A DNA stretch of 41,671 bases, taken from JBAXPV01 sp037132075 (lineage in GTDB: Bacteria; Bacteroidota; Bacteroidia; Bacteroidales; CAIXZF01). Numbering within the stretch: position 1 is the stretch's first letter; every line of letters starts with the position of its first letter. A model generated the notes under the pieces. It had not been told where the DNA came from. It worked only from the letters and a program-made list of their open reading frames with translations, and did not search any database. The position numbers and the translations under genes were made by a program. Shown piece by piece: positions 33,673-40,682 of this stretch. The stretch spans positions 1 through 41,671 of the forward strand of contig JBAXPV010000031.1 of the NCBI GenBank assembly GCA_037132075.1, in the 5' to 3' direction.

Positions 33673-34902
33673 ATGATAGATGAATTGTTGCTAAATAGAC
33701 CTTTTGTCCCACGGTCAGCGTATACTGAGCGTATTAAACCTTTCATCAATAAGGAAATAATAAAAATCATTTCCGGACAGCGAAGGGTCGGGAAAAGCTA
33801 TATTATTTTTCAATTAATCAGTGATATCAGAAAATCTGATCTTTTCGCAAATATCATCTATATCAATAAGGAATTAAAGCCGCATGAACATATTGTTAAT
33901 GATGATATTCTGTATCAGTATGTTAAATCAAATTTGGTTACAGAGGTCAAAAACTACCTGTTTATTGATGAAATTCAAGAGATAGTACATTTTGAAAAAG
34001 CCCTGAGAAGCTTACTGGCAGAGAATTTATGTGATATATTTTGTAGTGGCAGTAATGCCAATTTGCTGTCAGGTGAACTTTCAACCTTCCTCGCCGGGCG
34101 ATATATTGAGTTCCCTATTCATTCACTTGGTTATAGTGAGTTTTTGAATTTTTTCCAAATAGAGAATTCTAACGAAAATTTGAATAAATATCTTACTGTC
34201 GGAGGAATGCCATATTTGAAGGTGATAGGCCTTGATGAATTTTCTGTTTTTGAATATTTGCGAAACGTTTATGCTTCCATACTTTTAAAAGATATCGTAG
34301 CCCGCGATGGATTACGTAACATTACTTTTCTTGAAAATCTGATTGAATTTCTGGCCGATAATGTTGGTAATTTATTTTCCGCAAATAGTATCGCAAAGTA
34401 CATGAAGTCACAAAGAGCCTCAGTCACCACCCAGGCAGTACTGAATTACATTAAATCATTGTCTAATGCATTTTTTGTTTATAAAGTACCACGTTACGAT
34501 ATAGCCGGGTTAAAGATATTTGAGGTGGGTGAAAAGTATTATTTTGAAGATATCGGTCTGCGAAATTGTATTCGTGGATATGATCAGAAGAAAGATATCA
34601 ATAAAATTATGGAAAATGCAGTCTTTCTTCATTTATTGTATCTTGGTTTTAAAATCTATGTTGGGCAAATCGGTAATATGGAAATTGATTTCGTAGCAGA
34701 AAAGGACGGAAGATCTGTCTATGTTCAGGTCTCCTATATGCTTACTGATGAAAACACAGTAAATAGAGAATTTGGAAATTTATTGAAAATAGGGGATAAT
34801 TATCGAAAATTTGTTGTAACCATGGATGAATTTAACATGGGAAAAAATTTTAAAGGAATTGAACAAATCCATTTAAAGGATTTCTTGTTACTGAATTTTT
34901 AA
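33673..34902 (+). CDS. DUF4143-type AAA ATPase
   Basis: This 409-aa protein has a Walker A motif SGQRRVGKSYI at about residues 34-44, a Walker B motif YLFIDEIQEI at about 96-105, and FCSGSNANLLSGELSTFLAG, all typical of the AAA_14/DUF4143 family. Its C-terminus carries EIDFVAEKDGRSVYVQV, a PD-(D/E)XK-like strand pattern known in the family. Function in the cell is unknown. It sits between a fucP 3' fragment and an epimerase remnant. Confidence 0.88.
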   Translation: MIDELLLNRPFVPRSAYTERIKPFINKEIIKIISGQRRVGKSYIIFQLISDIRKSDLFANIIYINKELKPHEHIVNDDILYQYVKSNLVTEVKNYLFIDEIQEIVHFEKALRSLLAENLCDIFCSGSNANLLSGELSTFLAGRYIEFPIHSLGYSEFLNFFQIENSNENLNKYLTVGGMPYLKVIGLDEFSVFEYLRNVYASILLKDIVARDGLRNITFLENLIEFLADNVGNLFSANSIAKYMKSQRASVTTQAVLNYIKSLSNAFFVYKVPRYDIAGLKIFEVGEKYYFEDIGLRNCIRGYDQKKDINKIMENAVFLHLLYLGFKIYVGQIGNMEIDFVAEKDGRSVYVQVSYMLTDENTVNREFGNLLKIGDNYRKFVVTMDEFNMGKNFKGIEQIHLKDFLLLNF

Positions 34903-34916
34903 AAAATTTCCTGAAA

Positions 34917-35376
34917 ATGAATCTCCTCATCACGGGCATCCATGGCTTTGTTGGAAGTAATTTGATATCTGCCCTGAAAGAGAGGCATACGATTTATGGC
35001 CTGTATATTATAGCGCCGGCCAAAGAGGGTGTTCAAATAACCTAGCGATGGGAAGATAGATAATCGAGAAAGATATTGAACCCGGGATTTATAATGTTGC
35101 CGATGATGAAGCACTATCAACAAATGAGTTGATTAATTAATGGCCTTGTCACAAGATAGAAAAGCGAGGATCTGGAATATTCCTGAAGGATCGGTTCGGG
35201 CGATGGCAAAGATTGGCGATGTTTTGCATTTGCCCTTAAATTCGGAGCGACTCAAAAAGCTTACGGAATCCTATGTGGTTTCGAATGAGAAGATCAAAAA
35301 AGCGCTTGGGATAACTAAAATGCCGGTTTCTGCGAGGGATGGACTATTGAAGACTTTTGAATCATTTCGTAAGTGA
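34917..35376 (+). pseudogene. Epimerase pseudogene with internal deletion and nonsense codons
   Basis: The start MNLLITGIHGFVGSNLISAL matches the intact epimerase at 28499. Near 35045 a TAG appears, then the sequence jumps to IEKDIEPGIYNVADDEALST at 35063 and runs to KTFESFRK at 35374. A TAA interrupts after NELIN. About 170 codons are missing. The jump is at the same point as in the copy at 30800, so both derive from one deleted ancestor. Confidence 0.88.
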
Positions 35377-35395
35377 TTTTGTACTTCTATTGTGA

Positions 35396-35443
35396 CCTAT
35401 TGTGACTACTGTGGTTAATATTTCACCACAATAGACACAATAG
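35396..35443. repeat. Palindromic repeat after the epimerase pseudogene
   Basis: CCTATTGTG and TGTGGT pair with ACCACA and CACAATAGG around an AT-rich loop, resembling the hairpin at 28418-28462 in sequence style (ACACAATAGGACACATAG). No T-tract follows. Confidence 0.6.
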
Positions 35444-35510
35444 GACACATAGTAATGTTGTTAATATAATTTAGAACAATTTTTTTTTATTGCTTGTGTT
35501 GGGGTGAGGT

Positions 35511-35541
35511 TTGTTATCGAACCAAATAGGCACTATCTTTG
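35511..35541 (+). promoter_or_regulatory. Bacteroidota-type promoter for the ParE/RelE pair
   Basis: TTG at 35511-35513 is separated by 20 nt from TATCTTTG at 35534-35541, matching the TTG/TAnnTTTG consensus of the Bacteroidota primary sigma factor. It lies 28 nt before the antitoxin start. Confidence 0.75.
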
Positions 35542-35568
35542 TTTAAGGTTTAAAAATTGACTTTAATC

Positions 35569-35751
35569 ATGAAGGAAATCAAAGTTAAGGAGCAAAAGAG
35601 CGATTTTAAAAGTTGGATACGTCCTGATAATTCATTTAGCCATGAGGAATTTTCGGAAGGAATCCAAAAAGCCGAAAAAGGACCTTTCCAAACAGTCCAA
35701 CAATCAATGGAAAGCTTTGAATTATGGCTAAAAGCGAAAGTAAAGAAGTAA
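35569..35751 (+). CDS. Small antitoxin-like protein of a ParE/RelE pair
   Basis: This 60-aa protein (MKEIKVKEQKSDFKSWIRPD...) is charged and ends in a basic stretch (LWLKAKVKK). It lies immediately upstream of a ParE/RelE toxin gene and overlaps it by 28 bp. I do not recognise a DNA-binding fold; antitoxin role is inferred from position and size. ATG 35569 fits the promoter better than the upstream TTG at 35557. Confidence 0.7.
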   Translation: MKEIKVKEQKSDFKSWIRPDNSFSHEEFSEGIQKAEKGPFQTVQQSMESFELWLKAKVKK

Positions 35752-36059
35752 AGGTTTCTGAACAGTTTAACTCGGATATTATTTCCCTTTATTCATTCGG
35801 GGAAGAAGTATTTGGGGAAATTGCTGCAAAAAGCTTCATAGCGGATATTTATAGCAGGATTTGGAGTCTTGACAAAATGTTCTTACTCCATCCTGAATGT
35901 AGACATCTGACAACGAACGACAAACGATACCGGAATATCATTATTGGTTCATATCTTATTATTTATAGAATCACTTCTGAAGCGATTGAAGTTTTAAGGA
36001 TTCTGCATTCGCATTCTAGTATAAAGCGAATCCAAACCGCGCGTAAATTGAAACTTTAA
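35724..36059 (+). CDS. ParE/RelE-family toxin
   Basis: This 111-aa protein has the ParE/RelE pattern: FNSDIISLYSFGEEVFG, a mid helix IYSRIWSLDKMFLLHPECR, then YRNIIIGSYLIIYRIT and VLRILHSHSSIKRI at the C-terminus. Family members cleave mRNA on the ribosome or poison gyrase. It overlaps the antitoxin gene by 28 bp, so the two are coupled. It looks intact. Confidence 0.83.
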   Translation: MAKSESKEVKVSEQFNSDIISLYSFGEEVFGEIAAKSFIADIYSRIWSLDKMFLLHPECRHLTTNDKRYRNIIIGSYLIIYRITSEAIEVLRILHSHSSIKRIQTARKLKL

Positions 36060-36099
36060 GTGTATTACAGTTTTCTATTTTGGAAAAAAAATTTAATTT

Positions 36100-36315
36100 A
36101 TGAAAGCCCTAAGAAAGCAGATTTCCAGGGAACAATTTCAGGTTTACAATGTTCCTGAGGATTTCGCGGAAGAAGTTGAAATAATCATCCTGGCCATCAA
36201 GCCTCTAAAAAAAGATGATCAAATAACTGAAGATGAGGCCTTTTATTTTGCAAACAACAATGTATTGTTGGATGCGGATAGAAATGAAGATATGATATGG
36301 AGCAAGTACATATAA
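36100..36315 (+). CDS. Small antitoxin-like protein with a truncated partner
   Basis: This 71-aa protein (MKALRKQISREQFQVYNVPE...) contains VEIIILAIKP and an acidic C-terminus ending IWSKYI. I do not recognise the family. Its 3' end overlaps a second small frame (ATG 36297), which is cut short where an ATPase-derived scar begins. The layout suggests an antitoxin that has lost its toxin. Confidence 0.55.
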   Translation: MKALRKQISREQFQVYNVPEDFAEEVEIIILAIKPLKKDDQITEDEAFYFANNNVLLDADRNEDMIWSKYI

Positions 36316-36371
36316 GCACCCTAAGGATCGGAGACATATATTCTTATGATGTTACTCGACAAAACAGATAA
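36297..36371 (+). pseudogene. Truncated partner gene (toxin start?)
   Basis: ATG 36297 overlaps the preceding gene by 19 bp and encodes MEQVHISTLRIGDIYSYDVT, then quickly stops in ATPase-derived sequence. RIGDIY resembles the start of MazF/PemK-like toxins, but only about 20 residues remain, so the family is a guess. Confidence 0.4.
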
Positions 36372-36455
36372 TTGTTATTTTATCAGCAATCCGTTTTTTA
36401 AACGCGTTCTTCAAAATTGCGCCTCGTAGTGTTACGCCTCGTAGCGTAATAATAG
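36355..36455 (+). pseudogene. 3' scar of the AAA ATPase gene
   Basis: Translates as DKTDNCYFISNPFFKRVLQN to a stop at 36427-36429, nearly identical to the last residues of the ATPase ending at 30763. The trailing GTTACGCCTCGTAGCGTAAT corresponds to the terminator region after that gene. It lies 10 bp before wecA. A full-length ATPase probably once stood here. Confidence 0.85.
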
Positions 36456-36465
36456 AAATTGTTTT

Positions 36466-37452
36466 ATGATTTTTTGGTTACTTGTTTTGGGTTGTGGTTG
36501 TTTGTCATGGGGACTGACCTGGTTGGTGCGTTCCTGGGCAATTCGAAAGGCAATCCTTGATCATCCGAACGAACGGAGCTCTCATACCATCGCGACACCA
36601 CGCGGTGGCGGAATCGCGCTGGCGATCAGCTGGTTTATAGGTTTAATTATTTTATTTATAAAAAGAGATATTCCAGAACCGCTTTTCCTCGCCTTATTGT
36701 GTGGATTGCCGGTGGCGGTGATTGGATTACTGGATGATCTGATCACCATGACGCCAAAACTTCGAATCTTGATTCAAATTGCTGCTGCCATAGCAGCAAT
36801 TGTTTTTTTAGGCGGATTACAAAATTTAGATTTGGGTTTTACAATGCTGAGTTTTACCCTTGTATTTAGTGTAGCTGCAGTACTGGGGATTGTATGGTTC
36901 ACCAATCTTTTTAACTTCCTCGATGGCATCGATGGCTATATCAGCGCGGAAGTCATCTTTATCGGATTGGCACTATATATTGTGAATGGGATCATGCTTC
37001 CTTTACTGCTGGTTGCTGTCACCACAGGCTTTTTACTCTGGAACTGGCAGCCGGCAAAGATCTTCATGGGTGATGTCGGAAGTACACTCTTGGGATTTTC
37101 ACTGGCAGTTATCGCTATATATTATCAGAATGAACATGTCTTATCTATTCCTGTTATGTTGATCCTCAGTTCGGTATTTTGGTTTGATGCGACAGTCACC
37201 TTATTCAGGCGGATGCGTAATAAAGAAAGTCTTCACCTGGCACACCGCAAACATGCCTATCAGCGGATCGTGCAGGCGGGATTTAGTCATCAGAAAACGG
37301 TGATTTGGGCTTTCGTATTGAACCTGATTGGGCTGGGATTGGTGCTTTTGGCAAATAATTATGCAAATTACGTATGTTTATTTTTGCTTTTTGATTTGGT
37401 TTTGCTTACTTTCGTTTTGAAATATATAGATGGGAAGAAGGCTTTCCGGTAG
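36466..37452 (+). CDS. WecA-like undecaprenyl-phosphate sugar-1-phosphate transferase (copy 1)
   Basis: This 328-aa MraY/WecA-superfamily protein has about ten membrane segments and these motifs: HPNERSSHTIATPRGGG (about 32-48), the catalytic DD in LLDDLITMTP (about 88-97), NFLDGIDGY (about 149-157), GDVGSTLLGF (about 204-213) and HRKHAYQR. It would transfer a HexNAc- or FucNAc-1-phosphate to undecaprenyl phosphate, starting the repeat unit with the epimerase product. A second copy begins at 40683 and its 3' end is duplicated at 39272. Confidence 0.9.
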   Translation: MIFWLLVLGCGCLSWGLTWLVRSWAIRKAILDHPNERSSHTIATPRGGGIALAISWFIGLIILFIKRDIPEPLFLALLCGLPVAVIGLLDDLITMTPKLRILIQIAAAIAAIVFLGGLQNLDLGFTMLSFTLVFSVAAVLGIVWFTNLFNFLDGIDGYISAEVIFIGLALYIVNGIMLPLLLVAVTTGFLLWNWQPAKIFMGDVGSTLLGFSLAVIAIYYQNEHVLSIPVMLILSSVFWFDATVTLFRRMRNKESLHLAHRKHAYQRIVQAGFSHQKTVIWAFVLNLIGLGLVLLANNYANYVCLFLLFDLVLLTFVLKYIDGKKAFR

Positions 37453-37745
37453 GAATGCCGCGAAAGGCATACCGCAGAGACGCGGTGGCGGTGAGGTGCG
37501 CAGAGATTGATGGGCCCCCCTTTGAGTCGCTTCGCCCGGTCCCTGAGCTTGTCGAAGGGGCCCCCTCTGTCTCGCTGCGCTCGACATCTCCCCCGAAGGG
37601 TGCGAAAACCCCAACTAATATACTGACAATGCTCATGTTACGATTTTTTGCCACCAAGGGGCTGCAGAAATGCTTATCAGTGAGTAGAAGTATCTGGGGG
37701 GCAAATGGCCGACCTCTGCCTGTCTTGTCCGAATAATTATTTCCA
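37453..37745. repeat. wecA downstream region with inverted C-rich repeat
   Basis: Contains ACGCGGTGGCGGTGAGGTGC, the unit CGGTCCCTGAGCTTGTCGAA (the 1-11 kb repeat unit reversed) and GATTTTTTGCCACCAAGGGG. The whole stretch, together with the end of wecA, is repeated in diverged form at 39272-39625. Open frames across it are not credible genes. Confidence 0.7.
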
Positions 37746-37776
37746 TTGACTTCCTGGTGAATATATAGTATCTTTG
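37746..37776 (+). promoter_or_regulatory. Bacteroidota-type promoter for hipBA
   Basis: TTG at 37746-37748, 20 nt spacer, TATCTTTG at 37769-37776: a full match to the TTG/TAnnTTTG consensus. It lies 41 nt upstream of the HipB-like start. Autorepression by HipB is expected from the family. Confidence 0.8.
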
Positions 37777-37817
37777 CTATTAATAATAGTTCAAATGTCA
37801 GCTACTAATAAAAAAAT

Positions 37818-38162
37818 ATGGAGTTAAGAGATGAAATACCGACTGATATTGGTTCTTTGTTGGACGATTTTAATCCAAAGAGTATTGCCAACAAAATCTC
37901 TGGGAATCTCCGTGAAAGACGTTTAAATCTTAACCTGACGCAACAAGCGCTTGCTGGTCGTTCCGGAGTGAGTTTATCCACCTTAAAACATTTTGAAAAT
38001 AAGGCTGAAATTTCTTTAACGAATTTACTGCGGATCGCTGTTGCAATAGATGCAACAGAAGAATTTTATCAATTATTTTCGGTGAGGCAGTATGGAAGTA
38101 TCGATGAAATACTCAGCGCAAAGAAAGCAATAAAGCGGAGGAGAGGACGGAAAAATGTTTAA
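37818..38162 (+). CDS. hipB: HipB-like HTH antitoxin
   Basis: This 114-aa XRE-family protein has its helix-turn-helix at about residues 30-75 (LRERRLNLNLTQQALAGRSG, then VSLSTLKHFE). It overlaps the HipA-like gene by 8 bp. HipB proteins neutralise HipA and repress the operon through palindromes at the promoter. Confidence 0.88.
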   Translation: MELRDEIPTDIGSLLDDFNPKSIANKISGNLRERRLNLNLTQQALAGRSGVSLSTLKHFENKAEISLTNLLRIAVAIDATEEFYQLFSVRQYGSIDEILSAKKAIKRRRGRKNV

Positions 38163-39252
38163 GTCTGTCGATCTCATTTATATATCCATTGAAGATAGCA
38201 AGGTTGGTCGTTTGGTTATGCGTGAGGATCGGCTTTGCGCCTTTGAATACGATCCGGACTGGCTGAGTCATGGTTTTTCCCTGTCGCCCTTTTACCTGCC
38301 TTTAAAATCTGGTGTTTTCACGGCAAAACGTGAACCTTTTCAAGGACTTTTCGGGGTATTTAATGACAGTTTACCGGATGGCTGGGGAAACCTTCTCCTC
38401 GACCGACTTTTAATGAAACAGGGAATACATCCTGAGTCCTTATCAGTCCTGGATCGTCTCGCCATTGTGGGTAACAGCGGTATGGGGGCATTGTGTTATA
38501 AACCTGCATACTATTTTGATAAGGTGGAAGACCTGTCAGATCTGAATTTGTTGGCTGCTGAAATTGAAAAAATACTTAATGAAGATTACAACGGCTCGCT
38601 TGAGTTGTTGAAACAAAAGGCCGGTTCATCCGGCGGAGCAAGACCAAAGGTCCTGATTCATCTGGACCATGAAGACTGGATGGTAAAGTTCCGTTCTTCT
38701 ATGGATCCGGTAAATATTGGGGAACTTGAGTTTTTGTATTCAAAAGTGGCCAAAAAATGTGGTATTGAAATGCCCGAGACCCGGCTGTTTGAGGGCAAGT
38801 ACTTTGGTATCCGCCGCTTCGACCGGGATGGAGGGAAAAGAATTCATATGCATACTGCCAGTGGTTTATTATATGCCAGCTATCGTTATCCATCGCTTGA
38901 TTATACTGAGCTTCTGAAGGCAACCATGGCCATTTGCGGCAATATCATTGAAGTTTCCAAAGTGTTCAGGTTGATGGTCTTTAATGTCCTGACGGGTAAC
39001 AAAGATGATCATGCGAAAAACTTTTCCTTTCTTTTTCAGGAGGGTAATTGGCGTTTGTCTCCTGCCTACGACCTTGTTTTGAGTCATGGATTTAATGATT
39101 TTCATGCTATGACCATTGGTGGTAAAGGTAACCCCTCAAAAGAGGATCTTTTTAAAGTGGCTGATAACATTGGGTTTCCTTTAAAAAAAGCCAAAGAGAT
39201 CTTCGAAGAAGTGTTTCTTGGGTGTAAGGAAATAAGACTGCCAAAGTGGTGA
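38155..39252 (+). CDS. hipA: HipA-like serine/threonine kinase toxin
   Basis: This 365-aa HipA-family kinase has an N-terminal couple_hipA part (FNDSLPDGWGNLLLDRLL), a P-loop-like SSGGARPKVLI at about 157-167, the catalytic NKDDHAKNF at about 281-289, and the metal-binding AYDLV at about 303-307. HipA enzymes phosphorylate aminoacyl-tRNA synthetases such as GltX and cause dormancy. The length is a little short of E. coli HipA (about 440) but all core motifs are present. The pair lies between wecA and a copy of the wecA 3' end. Confidence 0.9.
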   Translation: MFKSVDLIYISIEDSKVGRLVMREDRLCAFEYDPDWLSHGFSLSPFYLPLKSGVFTAKREPFQGLFGVFNDSLPDGWGNLLLDRLLMKQGIHPESLSVLDRLAIVGNSGMGALCYKPAYYFDKVEDLSDLNLLAAEIEKILNEDYNGSLELLKQKAGSSGGARPKVLIHLDHEDWMVKFRSSMDPVNIGELEFLYSKVAKKCGIEMPETRLFEGKYFGIRRFDRDGGKRIHMHTASGLLYASYRYPSLDYTELLKATMAICGNIIEVSKVFRLMVFNVLTGNKDDHAKNFSFLFQEGNWRLSPAYDLVLSHGFNDFHAMTIGGKGNPSKEDLFKVADNIGFPLKKAKEIFEEVFLGCKEIRLPKW

Positions 39253-39271
39253 GTAAGGATTTATCCTCATG

Positions 39272-39400
39272 ATGTATGTTTATTTTTGCTTTTTGATTTG
39301 GTTTTGCTTAATTCGTTTTGAAGTATATTGATAGGGAGAAGGCTTTCCGGTAGGATCTAGGGAGGAATACCGCGGGGACGCGGTGGCGCAGAGGTTCGCG
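39272..39400 (+). pseudogene. Duplicated 3' end of wecA
   Basis: TATGTTTATTTTTGCTTTTT, the TTGGTTTTGCTTA that follows, AAGGCTTTCCGGTAGGA and ACGCGGTGGCG repeat the last 27 or so codons and downstream bases of wecA (37372-37490) with small changes. It lies directly after hipA, so hipBA is bracketed by direct repeats of the wecA end. Confidence 0.85.
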
Positions 39401-39786
39401 GAGAATGTGTTATTTGAGTTGAGACTGGCCGAAGTATTAATTCGTAGACTCGTGTGGCTCATGTGATCGTGTGATCGTCTGCACGTTGACGTTCTTCATG
39501 TAAAAACAATAACAGGGAGACTTCATGTTCTGTTTTGTTTATTTGTAGCGATTTTTTGCCACCCATCGGGGGCCGCGTTAATCCCAATAAGAAAGAGAAA
39601 GTACCTGGGGGGCGCACATAGAACACCACTTCTGATTTGCGAGTTTTTAAACATCTGACATTTTTTTGCCCAGTCGCTCAGTTGCACAGAATACCTGTTA
39701 TTATCAAAAAAATGATTGCCAATCGTAAGTTAAGCTATGTATTCCCCTTTATTTTGGTTATCTTTGAAATATAAATTGGATGATAT
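39401..39786. other. Spacer with decayed copy of the wecA downstream region
   Basis: GATTTTTTGCCACCCATCGG and CTGGGGGGC at 39548-39612 correspond to 37650-37705 downstream of wecA. A TATCTTTG box at 39759-39766 fits the minus-7 consensus for the next operon, but no clear TTG sits at the right distance. No gene was seen. Confidence 0.55.
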
Positions 39787-40086
39787 ATGCCTGGTCTTTT
39801 GAAACAACTAAACAAAGCCTATTTTTGGGATACGGATTTCAGTCATTTAGATGAATATCAATCCAAAAGATTTATTATTGAGCGTATCATTAATTATGGT
39901 AACCTTCATGAAATAAAGTTGATCAATGAATTCTACGGTATAAAAGAGGTAAAAGCAATCCTTTGTAATTTGAGCTATATTGATCCGAAGACCTTGAATT
40001 TTATATCATTTTTCTTTCATATTCCAAAAACGAAATTCAAATGTTACTTAAGGAAGCAGTTGACCAATCAACCCTGGAATTACTAA
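39787..40086 (+). CDS. DUF6922-type partner of an AbiEii protein (second pair)
   Basis: This 99-aa protein is a paralogue of the protein at 1899, sharing the FWDTDFSHLDEYQSKRFIIE region, the RIINYG block and the C-terminal FFHIPKTKF. It overlaps the next gene by 46 bp, exactly as in the first pair. Antitoxin or regulatory role is inferred. Confidence 0.78.
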   Translation: MPGLLKQLNKAYFWDTDFSHLDEYQSKRFIIERIINYGNLHEIKLINEFYGIKEVKAILCNLSYIDPKTLNFISFFFHIPKTKFKCYLRKQLTNQPWNY

Positions 40087-40667
40087 TTCAAATTCAAAAA
40101 AAAGAATATCTGAAAGGATTCTATCTTGTTGGTGGTACAGCTTTGGCATTAATAATGGGACATCGTAAGTCAATTGATATTGACTTATTTTCGAACTTCA
40201 GTTTTGATGCAGTGCAAATGTTGGATAATTTATCAGCTGATTTTTCATTTGATCTTTTTTTCTCTGCAAATAACACCATAAAAGGAAGTATAAACCTTGT
40301 TAAAGTTGATATTCTGGCGCATCGATATCCACTGGTTTGCGAACCTGTCATCCTCGAAAACATTAGCATGTTGTCAGTTGAGGATATTATAGCCATGAAG
40401 TTAAACGCCATTTCGGTGAGCGGACAAAGAGTAAAAGATTTCATTGATATTTACTACTTGCTTGAGAAATATTCTATTGAAGAAATGCTTGGCTTTTACA
40501 AAAAAAAATATGCTCAATATAATGAAGTGAATGTTTTGAAAAGTTTATGCTGGTTTGAAGATGTTGATCTTTCTGATTGGCCTGTTCTCTTGAAAAATCC
40601 AAAATTAACGTGGGGAACAATAAAGAAAAAGATTAAAGTGGAAATTGAATCGTTCCTAAAGAAGTAA
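40041..40667 (+). CDS. AbiEii-like nucleotidyltransferase (second pair)
   Basis: This 208-aa protein is a paralogue of the one at 2162: LVGGTALALIMGHRKSIDID, then LFS, carries the nucleotidyltransferase core, and DIIAMKLNAISVSGQRVKDF the C-terminal motif. It appears intact. It ends 15 bp before the second wecA copy. Confidence 0.87.
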   Translation: MLLKEAVDQSTLELLIQIQKKEYLKGFYLVGGTALALIMGHRKSIDIDLFSNFSFDAVQMLDNLSADFSFDLFFSANNTIKGSINLVKVDILAHRYPLVCEPVILENISMLSVEDIIAMKLNAISVSGQRVKDFIDIYYLLEKYSIEEMLGFYKKKYAQYNEVNVLKSLCWFEDVDLSDWPVLLKNPKLTWGTIKKKIKVEIESFLKK

Positions 40668-40682
40668 TAGTGTCTTGAAAAT

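Noticed and set aside
35557..35568. TTG start for the antitoxin at 35557
   Set aside because: ATG 35569 is better supported by codon type and by its distance to the promoter at 35511-35541.
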